Shown here one piece after another: positions 8,062-13,718 of a DNA stretch of 17,097 nt. The DNA comes from an uncultured Clostridia bacterium (GTDB taxonomy: Bacteria; Bacillota; Clostridia; Oscillospirales; Ruminococcaceae). The stretch covers positions 1-17,097 of the forward strand of contig CANRPG010000018.1 in assembly GCA_947632425.1 (NCBI GenBank). Reading direction: 5' to 3'. Every line of letters starts with the position of its first letter. Position 1 is the stretch's first letter. The position numbers and the translations under genes are program-made. Below the pieces are notes generated by a model. That model saw nothing but the letters and a program-made list of their open reading frames with translations. It ran no database searches and was not told the origin of the DNA.

Positions 8062-9294
8062 TTATGCCAGCCTGAAACGCCTGCCTGCAAGGCTTACGAC
8101 CAGACCGGTCATTTCAAGCGATGTAAGCTCGGTAAGTATCTGCGAAATATCCGTTTGCAGCTTGTCCGCAAGCTCGTCTGCCGCGCACTGAGATTTTTCA
8201 AGCTGCGCGATTATCTTCTGCTGTAGCTCACTCAGCGAAGACGTATCTATACTTGCTTTTTCTGTATGTTCTTCGTCGTTCTCTTTCTTCTTTGGCTCTG
8301 CCGCTTTTTTCTTTGAGGCGGCTTTCTTTGAAACAGGTCTGTCGGCGGCAAAGAACACGCTGGAGCTTGATTTATCCCAGTAAACATCGGTATCTTTCGT
8401 AAATCTGAGTTTATGCGCAAATTCAGAATAATATTCATAAAGAATATCGGTATGCGAAAAAACGGGTATCGCGCCATCTCGTATAAGCATTGCCGTGCCT
8501 GCGTAGTCGTCTGAAAAAACATCGGCAGGCGGCACGCAGAAAAGGTCTCTGCCCTGTGAGATAGCATGAGATGCGGTATTGAGTGAACCGCTGGCTTTCG
8601 ATGCCTGCGTTACCAGCACCGCGCTGGACATTCCCGAAAGTATTCTGTTGCGCGCTTTGAAGCTCACCGGGGTAGGCTTTGTCTGCGGAAAATACTCTGA
8701 TATAACTGCGCCGCTGCAGCTTATCTGCACTTTAAGGTCGTGCGAATCGGGCGGATACTCATACTCAACGCCGTTGCCAAGCACTGCGACTGTCTTTCCG
8801 CCGCCTCTTATTGCCGCTGTATGCGCCGCGCTGTCAACGCCCTTTGCAAAGCCGCTTATTATTACCATGCCGTTTTTGACGATATTTTCGCATATGCAAC
8901 CGGTGACTTTTTCGGTATACTCTGTCATATTACGCGCGCCCACCACGCCGAGAGTCGGGCTGTTGTTCACAAAACCCAGATCGCCCATACTGAAAAGCAC
9001 CGAGGGCGGATCGTATATATCTTTGAGCATCATCGGGTAGCCCGGGCTGTCGCAGCCGTAGACATTGATATTATGCTTTTCGCAGTAGCTTAAAATGCCT
9101 TCAGCCTGCTTCAGCGTTGCGGCTCTCGCGTTTTTAAGCTCCTGCTCGGTAAAGCCCTTGCTGTAGCCGCTCTGAATGGCATCATAAAACTCTTTTACCT
9201 CGTCAAAATCTCTGCCAAGCTGCCATTTGCGCGGGTTGGCAGGCCCGAAGGCAATAGTCAGCCACACCCAGTAGATAAGGTTATAGTCTGTCAT
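8062..9294 (-). CDS. dprA: DNA processing protein DprA (Smf)
   Basis: DprA binds incoming single-stranded DNA and loads RecA during natural transformation; it is widely conserved even in species not known to be competent. The Rossmann-like core shows GVVGARNMTEYT (about 116-127), SGFAKGVDSAAH (147-158), the GNGVEYEYPP region and KASGSLNTASHAISQGR (233-249), all family hallmarks. Residues about 318-345 form a Lys/Glu-rich linker with repeated KK clusters, and the C-terminal 60 residues form a winged-helix domain of the DprA_WH type. The ATG at 9294 (410 residues) overlaps the upstream methyltransferase stop as ATGA and is preceded by GGGAG with an 8-nt spacer. This decides against the longer in-frame start at 9387. 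The dprA-topA order is classical in Firmicutes. Confidence 0.94.
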   Translation of the reverse strand: MTDYNLIYWVWLTIAFGPANPRKWQLGRDFDEVKEFYDAIQSGYSKGFTEQELKNARAATLKQAEGILSYCEKHNINVYGCDSPGYPMMLKDIYDPPSVLFSMGDLGFVNNSPTLGVVGARNMTEYTEKVTGCICENIVKNGMVIISGFAKGVDSAAHTAAIRGGGKTVAVLGNGVEYEYPPDSHDLKVQISCSGAVISEYFPQTKPTPVSFKARNRILSGMSSAVLVTQASKASGSLNTASHAISQGRDLFCVPPADVFSDDYAGTAMLIRDGAIPVFSHTDILYEYYSEFAHKLRFTKDTDVYWDKSSSSVFFAADRPVSKKAASKKKAAEPKKKENDEEHTEKASIDTSSLSELQQKIIAQLEKSQCAADELADKLQTDISQILTELTSLEMTGLVVSLAGRRFRLA

Positions 9295-10085
9295 CTGAAC
9301 ATCTCCCACAGCATTATTGAAGCTGCCGTTGCGGCATTGAGCGAATTTATTCTGCCGTGCATTTTTATTGTTACCGCGCTGTCGCACAAACTTATATGCT
9401 CCTGTGGCATACCGCTTCCCTCATTGCCGATAAACAGCGCGCAGGGTCTGCCAAAGTCAAACTCTGTTATACTCACGCCGCCGCTTATTACAGAAGCAAC
9501 GGTCAAATACCCCAGTTTTTTCAGCGTTTTTACTACTCTATCAAAATCATTTTCTATATACACGGGCACGCGCATAATGCTTCCCATAGCCGCTCTCACG
9601 ACTTTCGGGTTATACACATCGCAGCAGTTGCCTGTAAGAACAGTGCCGCTCACGCCGACTGCATCGCAGGTGCGCAGAATTGTACCTACATTGCCGGGGT
9701 CTTGCAGACCGTCAAGCACCAGCAGCTTACCACCGCTGTCTAGCGTTTCAATACTTTTATGGAGCATTTTTACCGTCGCGAAAACGCCTTGGCTGGAACG
9801 CCCCTCTGAAAGCCTTTGCGAAAGCTCGGGCGATATCTCAAAGCATTTGCAGCCGCACTTTTCCGCGAGTGTTTCGGGACTTTGCTCAAAATACTTTCCG
9901 GCTGCCTGTTTTGTATAAAAAAGCGCTGTAACTTCCGCGCCGCCTGCTGCGCCCTCGCAGAGAACATCTATACAGTTCCTTGCGCCCTCGACGGCAAACT
10001 CGCCCTGCTCCCTGCGCTCTTTACTGCTGCTAAAGAGAGCTGCCAGCTTTTTTATATTTACGTTGTCTTTAGCCGAAATATACAT
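9291..10085 (-). CDS. SpoU-family RNA 2'-O-ribose methyltransferase
   Basis: A SPOUT-fold methyltransferase of the TrmH/RlmB type that transfers a methyl group from SAM to a ribose 2'-OH in rRNA or tRNA. All three SpoU motifs are present in the 264-residue product: DPGNVGTILRTCDAVGV (129-145) with Asn132 and Arg138, ALFIGNEGSGMP (216-227), and SLNAATAASI (248-257). The N-terminal 100 residues form the substrate-binding L30e-like domain (FAVEGARN). ATG 10085 is preferred because AAGGGG lies 9 nt upstream; an in-frame GTG at 10106 would place that site inside the gene. It follows rplT, as does the B. subtilis ysgA homologue. The exact target nucleotide cannot be read from sequence. It is coupled to dprA by an ATGA overlap. 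Confidence 0.92.
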   Translation of the reverse strand: MYISAKDNVNIKKLAALFSSSKERREQGEFAVEGARNCIDVLCEGAAGGAEVTALFYTKQAAGKYFEQSPETLAEKCGCKCFEISPELSQRLSEGRSSQGVFATVKMLHKSIETLDSGGKLLVLDGLQDPGNVGTILRTCDAVGVSGTVLTGNCCDVYNPKVVRAAMGSIMRVPVYIENDFDRVVKTLKKLGYLTVASVISGGVSITEFDFGRPCALFIGNEGSGMPQEHISLCDSAVTIKMHGRINSLNAATAASIMLWEMFR

Positions 10086-10140
10086 ATCAAAATGCCCCTT
10101 GCGCACCGCTTTACGCGTGTTTTACAATGCCCATATATAC

Positions 10141-10177
10141 AACAAAACACGCACAAGCCGTTAAAGATGTGCGTGTT
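10141..10177 (-). terminator. Intrinsic terminator after rplT
   Basis: A perfect 9-bp inverted repeat (AACACGCAC / GTGCGTGTT at 10146-10154 and 10169-10177) with a 14-nt loop is followed on the minus strand by TTTTGTT. It lies 10 nt past the rplT stop. The T-run is interrupted and the stem moderate, so partial readthrough into the SpoU gene is likely, especially as I find no convincing promoter in the 100-nt gap. Confidence 0.75.
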
Positions 10178-10186
10178 GATATTGCA

Positions 10187-10540
10187 TCAAAGGGCAGCCT
10201 TAGCCTTTTCAACTACTGCGGCAAAACCGCTGGGATCGTTTATAGCTATTTCTGAAAGCATCTTTCTGTTAAGGTCGATGCCGGCTTTTTTCAGACCGTT
10301 CATAAACGTTGAATAGTTCATGCCGTTGAGCTTGCAGGCGGCGGATATTCTTGCTATCCACAGCTTTCTGAAATCTCTCTTTCTCTGCTTTCTGCCGATG
10401 TAGGCATACTGACCGGATTTCATCACCTGCTGTTTTGCCATCTTGAAGTGCTTGCTCTTTGCGCCGAAGTAGCCCTTGGCAAGCTTGAGTGTTTTATTTC
10501 TTCTCTTACGAGTCATCATTGCTCCCTTAACACGAGCCAT
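10187..10540 (-). CDS. rplT: 50S ribosomal protein L20
   Basis: L20 is an early-assembling 23S rRNA binding protein and, in B. subtilis and E. coli, the feedback regulator of its own operon. The 117-residue product has the expected very basic N-terminal extension (MARVKGAMMTRKRRNK) and the globular C-terminal half (LWIARISAACKLNGMNYS), which binds rRNA and the mRNA mimic. ATG 10540 is chosen over an in-frame TTG at 10546 because AGGAGG stands 9 nt upstream of the ATG. It is the last gene of infC-rpmI-rplT and is followed by a terminator hairpin. Confidence 0.98.
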   Translation of the reverse strand: MARVKGAMMTRKRRNKTLKLAKGYFGAKSKHFKMAKQQVMKSGQYAYIGRKQRKRDFRKLWIARISAACKLNGMNYSTFMNGLKKAGIDLNRKMLSEIAINDPSGFAAVVEKAKAAL

Positions 10541-10583
10541 AGTCAATTACCTCCTGATATTATCTTTACTTTGTTTCCCTGAC

Positions 10584-10598
10584 TAAACCCGCGGTTTA
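10584..10598 (-). other. Hairpin across the rpmI stop codon
   Basis: TAAACC-GCG-GGTTTA is a perfect 6-bp stem with a 3-nt loop whose left arm contains the rpmI TAA. No T-run follows, so it is not a terminator. It lies in the 55-nt spacer before rplT and could affect mRNA processing or rplT translation; this is inference only. Confidence 0.4.
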
Positions 10599-10799
10599 TT
10601 TGTAAGGGATAAGACGTTTTACGTTCTTGAGATCCGCATCGCTTGCATATGCATCGTTACGCAGCGTTCTTATGCGCTTGTGACCCTTTGAAATGAGTCT
10701 GTGCCTTTTGTTTGTGTGCTGGAACTTTACCTTGCCTGTTCCTGTCACTCTGAAACGCTTTTTTGCGCCCGAGTGGGTCTTGATCTTTACCTTTGACAT
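10596..10799 (-). CDS. rpmI: 50S ribosomal protein L35
   Basis: A 67-residue, highly basic protein matching L35 throughout: the KIKTHSGAKKRFRVTGTGKVK start, the HRLISKGHKRIRTLR core and the KRLIPYK ending. It is a structural component of the large subunit. The ATG at 10799 has AAGGAGG upstream with a standard spacer and follows infC by 21 nt. A short perfect hairpin includes its stop codon (10584-10598). Confidence 0.98.
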   Translation of the reverse strand: MSKVKIKTHSGAKKRFRVTGTGKVKFQHTNKRHRLISKGHKRIRTLRNDAYASDADLKNVKRLIPYK

Positions 10800-10820
10800 A
10801 AATTTATCCTCCTTAATTGT

Positions 10821-11339
10821 TTACTTAGAAGATTTGGGTGATACGAACATCACCAGACTGCGCCCTTCCATTTTGATAGGTTTGTCAACAACGCCTGCCT
10901 GCGCTACGGCTTCCTTGTATCTGTTCATCAGATCTTCACCCAGCTGTGGGTGAGCTACCGAACGCTTGCGAAATCTAACGGAAACTTTCAGCTTATCTCC
11001 GCCCGAAAGGAACTTTATGCCCTGATTTACCTTAGTCTGAAAGTCATGGGTATCTATGGTCGAGGACATACGTATTTCCTTGGTGTCGATGACCTTCTGA
11101 TTTTTTCTTGCTTCCTTTTCGCGCTTGTCCTGCTCAAAGCAGTATTTGCCGTAATCCATGATCTTGCACACGGGCGGCTGTGCATTCGGGGCTATCTTGA
11201 CAAGATCGAGATCCTTTTCGATAGCTATATCCATAGCCTCCTTCGCGGACATTATGCCCAACTGTGCGCCGTCGGGGCCTATTACCCTTACTTCCTTGTC
11301 ACGGACTTCTTCGTTGATAAGCAGATCCTTGTTGCTAAT
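10821..11339 (-). CDS. infC: Translation initiation factor IF-3 (AUU start)
   Basis: IF3 binds the 30S subunit, prevents premature 50S joining and proofreads the start codon and initiator tRNA. The 172-residue product shows the N-domain (LLINEEVRDKEVRVI, then GAQLGIMSAKEAMDIA), a basic linker helix (FEQDKREKEARKNQK) and the C-domain (KEIRMSSTIDTHDF through PIKMEGRSLVMFV). Homology extends upstream of every ATG, GTG or TTG option, the nearest being TTG 11261, which would remove 26 conserved residues. In frame, ATT at 11337-11339 stands 9 nt after GGAGG and is followed by AGC AAC AAG, giving (M)SNKDLLINEE. AUU starts are known for infC in E. coli and other bacteria and allow IF3 autoregulation. 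It heads the infC-rpmI-rplT operon. Confidence 0.96.
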   Translation of the reverse strand: MSNKDLLINEEVRDKEVRVIGPDGAQLGIMSAKEAMDIAIEKDLDLVKIAPNAQPPVCKIMDYGKYCFEQDKREKEARKNQKVIDTKEIRMSSTIDTHDFQTKVNQGIKFLSGGDKLKVSVRFRKRSVAHPQLGEDLMNRYKEAVAQAGVVDKPIKMEGRSLVMFVSPKSSK

Positions 11340-11348
11340 AGTGCATTA

Positions 11349-11353
11349 CCTCC
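11349..11353 (-). promoter_or_regulatory. infC: infC ribosome binding site
   Basis: GGAGG lies 9 nt before the AUU codon at 11339. An out-of-frame ATG at 11346 is only 2 nt from this site and opens a three-codon frame (Met-His-Tyr-stop), so the AUU is the better-spaced initiation codon. Confidence 0.85.
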
Positions 11354-11392
11354 AAAATAAAAATGAGCGAAACACGACCTGTTCACGCTCAC
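11354..11392 (-). terminator. Leader terminator before infC
   Basis: On the minus strand GTGAGCG (11386-11392) pairs with CGCTCAT (11363-11369). The stem continues after one bulged T with GAACA/TGTTT around a GGTCG loop, giving 12 pairs. It is followed by TTTTATTTT and then by the infC ribosome binding site. A terminator at this spot only makes sense as a regulated attenuator. Confidence 0.8.
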
Positions 11393-11393
11393 G

Positions 11394-11413
11394 AAAAAAG
11401 CTATTTCTAGCTT
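11394..11413 (-). terminator. Small GAAA-loop hairpin with T-run in the infC leader
   Basis: AAGCTA-GAAA-TAGCTT forms a 6-bp stem with a GNRA tetraloop, followed by TTTT. The stem is AT-rich, so termination alone would be weak. It may instead be a structural part of the regulatory leader just upstream of the main terminator. Confidence 0.45.
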
Positions 11414-11493
11414 GCATTCATATATCAGCCTTTTCACTGGCAAATGCCGCTGAAGGCGAGGGCGGAACAGCTCTGCTTTTTGTTTTCCAAAAT

Positions 11494-11522
11494 ATTATAC
11501 ACCATATTTTCCCCGTTGTCAA
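11494..11522 (-). promoter_or_regulatory. Consensus sigma-A promoter of infC-rpmI-rplT
   Basis: TTGACA (11517-11522) and TATAAT (11494-11499) are separated by exactly 17 nt, a perfect housekeeping promoter. Transcription would start near 11487. It lies 60 nt past the stop of the CPBP gene, so the ribosomal operon has its own strong promoter. Confidence 0.92.
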
Positions 11523-11582
11523 GTACCCTATGCAAAATTTTTCGGCGTAAAGATAGGTAATTTACGTACAACTTGCACAAAA

Positions 11583-12800
11583 TTACAACGAAACTAACAT
11601 AAACGCGCCGCCTGCTATCATTATTATCAGCCACAGCATTATCATATTATCAGAGAAAAATATCAGCATTTTCTTGGGCAGCGTTAAGTGAGTGCGCGAG
11701 CTGTTTATATTGAAGCTGAAATTCTGCGACGCTGCCAGTCTTGAATATATGACCAGCGAAAGCGCGATTATTATAAAGCACACTATGCCCTCGGCAAGAA
11801 CGGCAAGGTCGCTGCGCGTATATATTTCTATAAGATCGAGGGCGAATATCAGCAGCTGCGCGCTAATTCTCATAACTATCGCAACTATTATAGAACCCGT
11901 TCTCAGCGTGAAAAGCGTTATCATTATGTTCATACAGAATTTGTAGCCTATAGACGACACATCGAAGGTACAGAACGTTCCTGCAATGCAGCATATCAGA
12001 AACGCGAACATATCGCCGAACTGCCTGAAAGTCTGCAAAATAAGACCGCGGAAGAGTATCTCTGTCAGCGCGGAGACAACTATACAGCTGCAAAAGCCGA
12101 ACAGCGCGACCGACATAATATCATGCGAGTAGAGAAAATCCATTCGCAAAGCGTTTGTACCAAGACCGCGGTACACCACCGCCGCAACGTTGCCTGCATG
12201 GCGGCAGAATATTGTTGTCATAAGCGACATAACGAGCGCGCAGGCAGCCATATCGGGCATTTTTTTATCGGCGCGAGGAAACATTACGGCGCGAGGTATG
12301 CGTGCATCGAGCACGAAAATGAGTATAGGCATCAGGAATTTGAGCACCCTTATAGCGCATATAACGGCGCACATATAAAGCGGCACGTCGTATTTGTCAA
12401 GCGGCTGACCGTACATCACCTGCGTTACCGAGAGCGTTTCGCCTTTGGTGTACCTGCCGACGTATATATACTCTGCTATTGTGAACAGCAGCATTGAAAA
12501 CATAGTCATCGCGACAAGCTTGCAGCAGCGTTTAAGCACCCGCTGCTCTGTTTCCTCGGGGGTCTTGCTTATAAAGCCCTGACCGTCAACATATGAATGC
12601 TCGCTCTTGCGCCTTACGAAAGAGTAGGCATAGCGGTTGTTGCCCGAGCTTCGCCAGTTGAGGAACTCATTATAATAATGCCTTGACTGGTTCTGATACT
12701 GTGCATTTTTTGCAACGTCAATATAGTCGTCGCTTTTTTCCTTGCTCTTTTTTATCTCGTCAACATCAACACTGAGATACTTGTCTGTATCATCTGTCAT
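11583..12800 (-). CDS. CPBP/Rce1-like membrane protein, probably catalytically inactive
   Basis: A 405-residue protein with a hydrophilic, charged N-terminal region (1-90) and about eight hydrophobic segments from residue 93 to the C-terminus. The stretch TEILFRGLIL (246-255) and LRTGSIIVAIV (299-309) are recognisable as motifs 1 and 3 of the CPBP intramembrane protease family. Key residues differ, however: the first Glu of EExxxR is Thr246 (Glu247 and Arg251 remain), no His occurs in the motif 2 helix (about 266-280), and HxxxN of motif 3 reads Arg311-xxx-Gln315. It is therefore probably a non-proteolytic scaffold or transport-like protein. ATG 12800 is chosen because G5CG lies at proper spacing; an in-frame GTG adjoins it at 12803. 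It is the third gene of the zinc-ribbon/TPM module. Confidence 0.75.
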   Translation of the reverse strand: MTDDTDKYLSVDVDEIKKSKEKSDDYIDVAKNAQYQNQSRHYYNEFLNWRSSGNNRYAYSFVRRKSEHSYVDGQGFISKTPEETEQRVLKRCCKLVAMTMFSMLLFTIAEYIYVGRYTKGETLSVTQVMYGQPLDKYDVPLYMCAVICAIRVLKFLMPILIFVLDARIPRAVMFPRADKKMPDMAACALVMSLMTTIFCRHAGNVAAVVYRGLGTNALRMDFLYSHDIMSVALFGFCSCIVVSALTEILFRGLILQTFRQFGDMFAFLICCIAGTFCTFDVSSIGYKFCMNIMITLFTLRTGSIIVAIVMRISAQLLIFALDLIEIYTRSDLAVLAEGIVCFIIIALSLVIYSRLAASQNFSFNINSSRTHLTLPKKMLIFFSDNMIMLWLIIMIAGGAFMLVSL

Positions 12801-12812
12801 CACCGCGCCCCC
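12801..12812 (-). promoter_or_regulatory. G-rich ribosome binding site, copy 2 of a 12-mer
   Basis: GGGGGCGCGGTG stands immediately before the CPBP ATG. The identical 12-mer precedes the TPM gene at 13721-13732, and a related GGGGGCGATG precedes the zinc-ribbon gene. The G5 core can pair with the anti-Shine-Dalgarno CCUCC using a G-U pair. Confidence 0.5.
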
Positions 12813-12836
12813 TTTCGCTGTTATAAATAAGCTCTA

Positions 12837-13718
12837 TCAGAAATGTCCGCTGTGTCCTCCGTGGCTCGTTCCGCTGTGACCTCCTCCGCCGCCCGAGCCG
12901 CCTGAGCCGCCCGAGCTTTTCGCGGTCTTGGAAACGTTGGAATAAAGATATGTATCCTGCGAGAATTTTTCTTTATAGTTTTTAAGATACTGTTTTGCGG
13001 CAGGCTTTGGCATAACGGTCTTCATCTGCCGTGTAAGAATAAACACCACTATGAGGGTAACTATTACAGCTATCACAAACGCCGCAAGCGCATATCTTGT
13101 GAGCCAGCCTGTCGGGCGCTTGGTATGGAGAGCGCTGTATGGTTTATCTTCACGCGCTTCTTTTACGAATTCGTATACGTCATCGAAATATCTGTCAAAG
13201 CATTTGTAATAGTCGCCGTCGCTGAGCAGTGAAACAAGGTCGTTTTCAAACCATGTCACGCCGTAGCTGTCTGAAATGGCTTCCATGCCGTAGCCGCAGG
13301 TAGAAAACGCATACGAGCGGTCATACATAGAAATAACGAAAATTATGCCGTCGTGGTCTGTGCCGACGCCATAGCCTTTGTAATCAAAATAGTCATGCGC
13401 GAAAACAAGTATATCGTTATAATTATAGTTATAACTGCCATAGGTGTAGGCGGCATAGTCGCGCATAGTCATCACAATGCAGTCAAAGCCGAACTCGTCT
13501 ATAATTTCACGCGCTTTTTCTTCAAGCTTTTGCTCCTCGCTGTCTGAGAGAAGTTCATAGTCGTCTATGACCCTCGGCAGGTCTGCGTTATACTCGCCGT
13601 CGCCGTATGTGGGAACGGTATTGTTTGTAAGGTTTTCTGCCGCAAAGCTCTGCATGGAGAAGCTCATTGCCACCGCCGCGGCGGCTATTAAAGACAGCGC
13701 TCTTTTGAAAACACCCAT
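12837..13718 (-). CDS. TPM-domain membrane protein with Gly/His tail
   Basis: A 293-residue protein with a signal peptide (1-26; hydrophobic core LSLIAAAAVAMSF, likely cleavage after QSFA), then a TPM domain (formerly TPM_phosphatase, YgcG-like) at about 45-195 with LSDSEEQKLEEKAREI, GVGTDHDGIIFVIS and STCGYGMEAI. One transmembrane helix follows (about 209-229), then a basic juxtamembrane stretch and a Gly/Ser/His tail from about 265 to the end. By the positive-inside rule the TPM domain faces outside and the tail faces the cytoplasm. TPM proteins have been linked to phosphatase activity or photosystem repair in chloroplasts and to membrane stress in bacteria, but the bacterial role is unsettled. 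The start overlaps the previous stop as TAATG. It is the middle gene of a three-gene set. Confidence 0.86.
   Translation of the reverse strand: MGVFKRALSLIAAAAVAMSFSMQSFAAENLTNNTVPTYGDGEYNADLPRVIDDYELLSDSEEQKLEEKAREIIDEFGFDCIVMTMRDYAAYTYGSYNYNYNDILVFAHDYFDYKGYGVGTDHDGIIFVISMYDRSYAFSTCGYGMEAISDSYGVTWFENDLVSLLSDGDYYKCFDRYFDDVYEFVKEAREDKPYSALHTKRPTGWLTRYALAAFVIAVIVTLIVVFILTRQMKTVMPKPAAKQYLKNYKEKFSQDTYLYSNVSKTAKSSGGSGGSGGGGGHSGTSHGGHSGHF

Larger units (their letters stand above)
11340..11487 (-). promoter_or_regulatory. infC operon leader, candidate L20-type attenuator
   Basis: About 148 nt of untranslated leader separates the inferred transcription start from infC. It contains small GC hairpins (CCGC..GCGG and GGCATTTGCC), a GAAA-capped hairpin with a T-run (11394-11413), and a strong intrinsic terminator ending next to the ribosome binding site (11354-11392). 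Firmicutes regulate this operon by L20-dependent transcription attenuation through the L20 leader (Rfam RF00558), so this is the likely identity. I cannot confirm the covariance-model match. CTGTTC early in the leader is complementary to GAACAG in the terminator's left arm, which is a possible antiterminator. Confidence 0.7.

Noticed and set aside
9291..9387. Longer dprA start at 9387
   Set aside because: It would run 94 nt into the SpoU gene and add residues without DprA similarity; ATG 9294 has a ribosome binding site and an ATGA junction.
11523..11582. Possible terminator after the CPBP gene (CGTAAA..TTTACG)
   Set aside because: Only six AT-rich pairs with a 9-nt loop and no clean T-run; too weak to report as a terminator.
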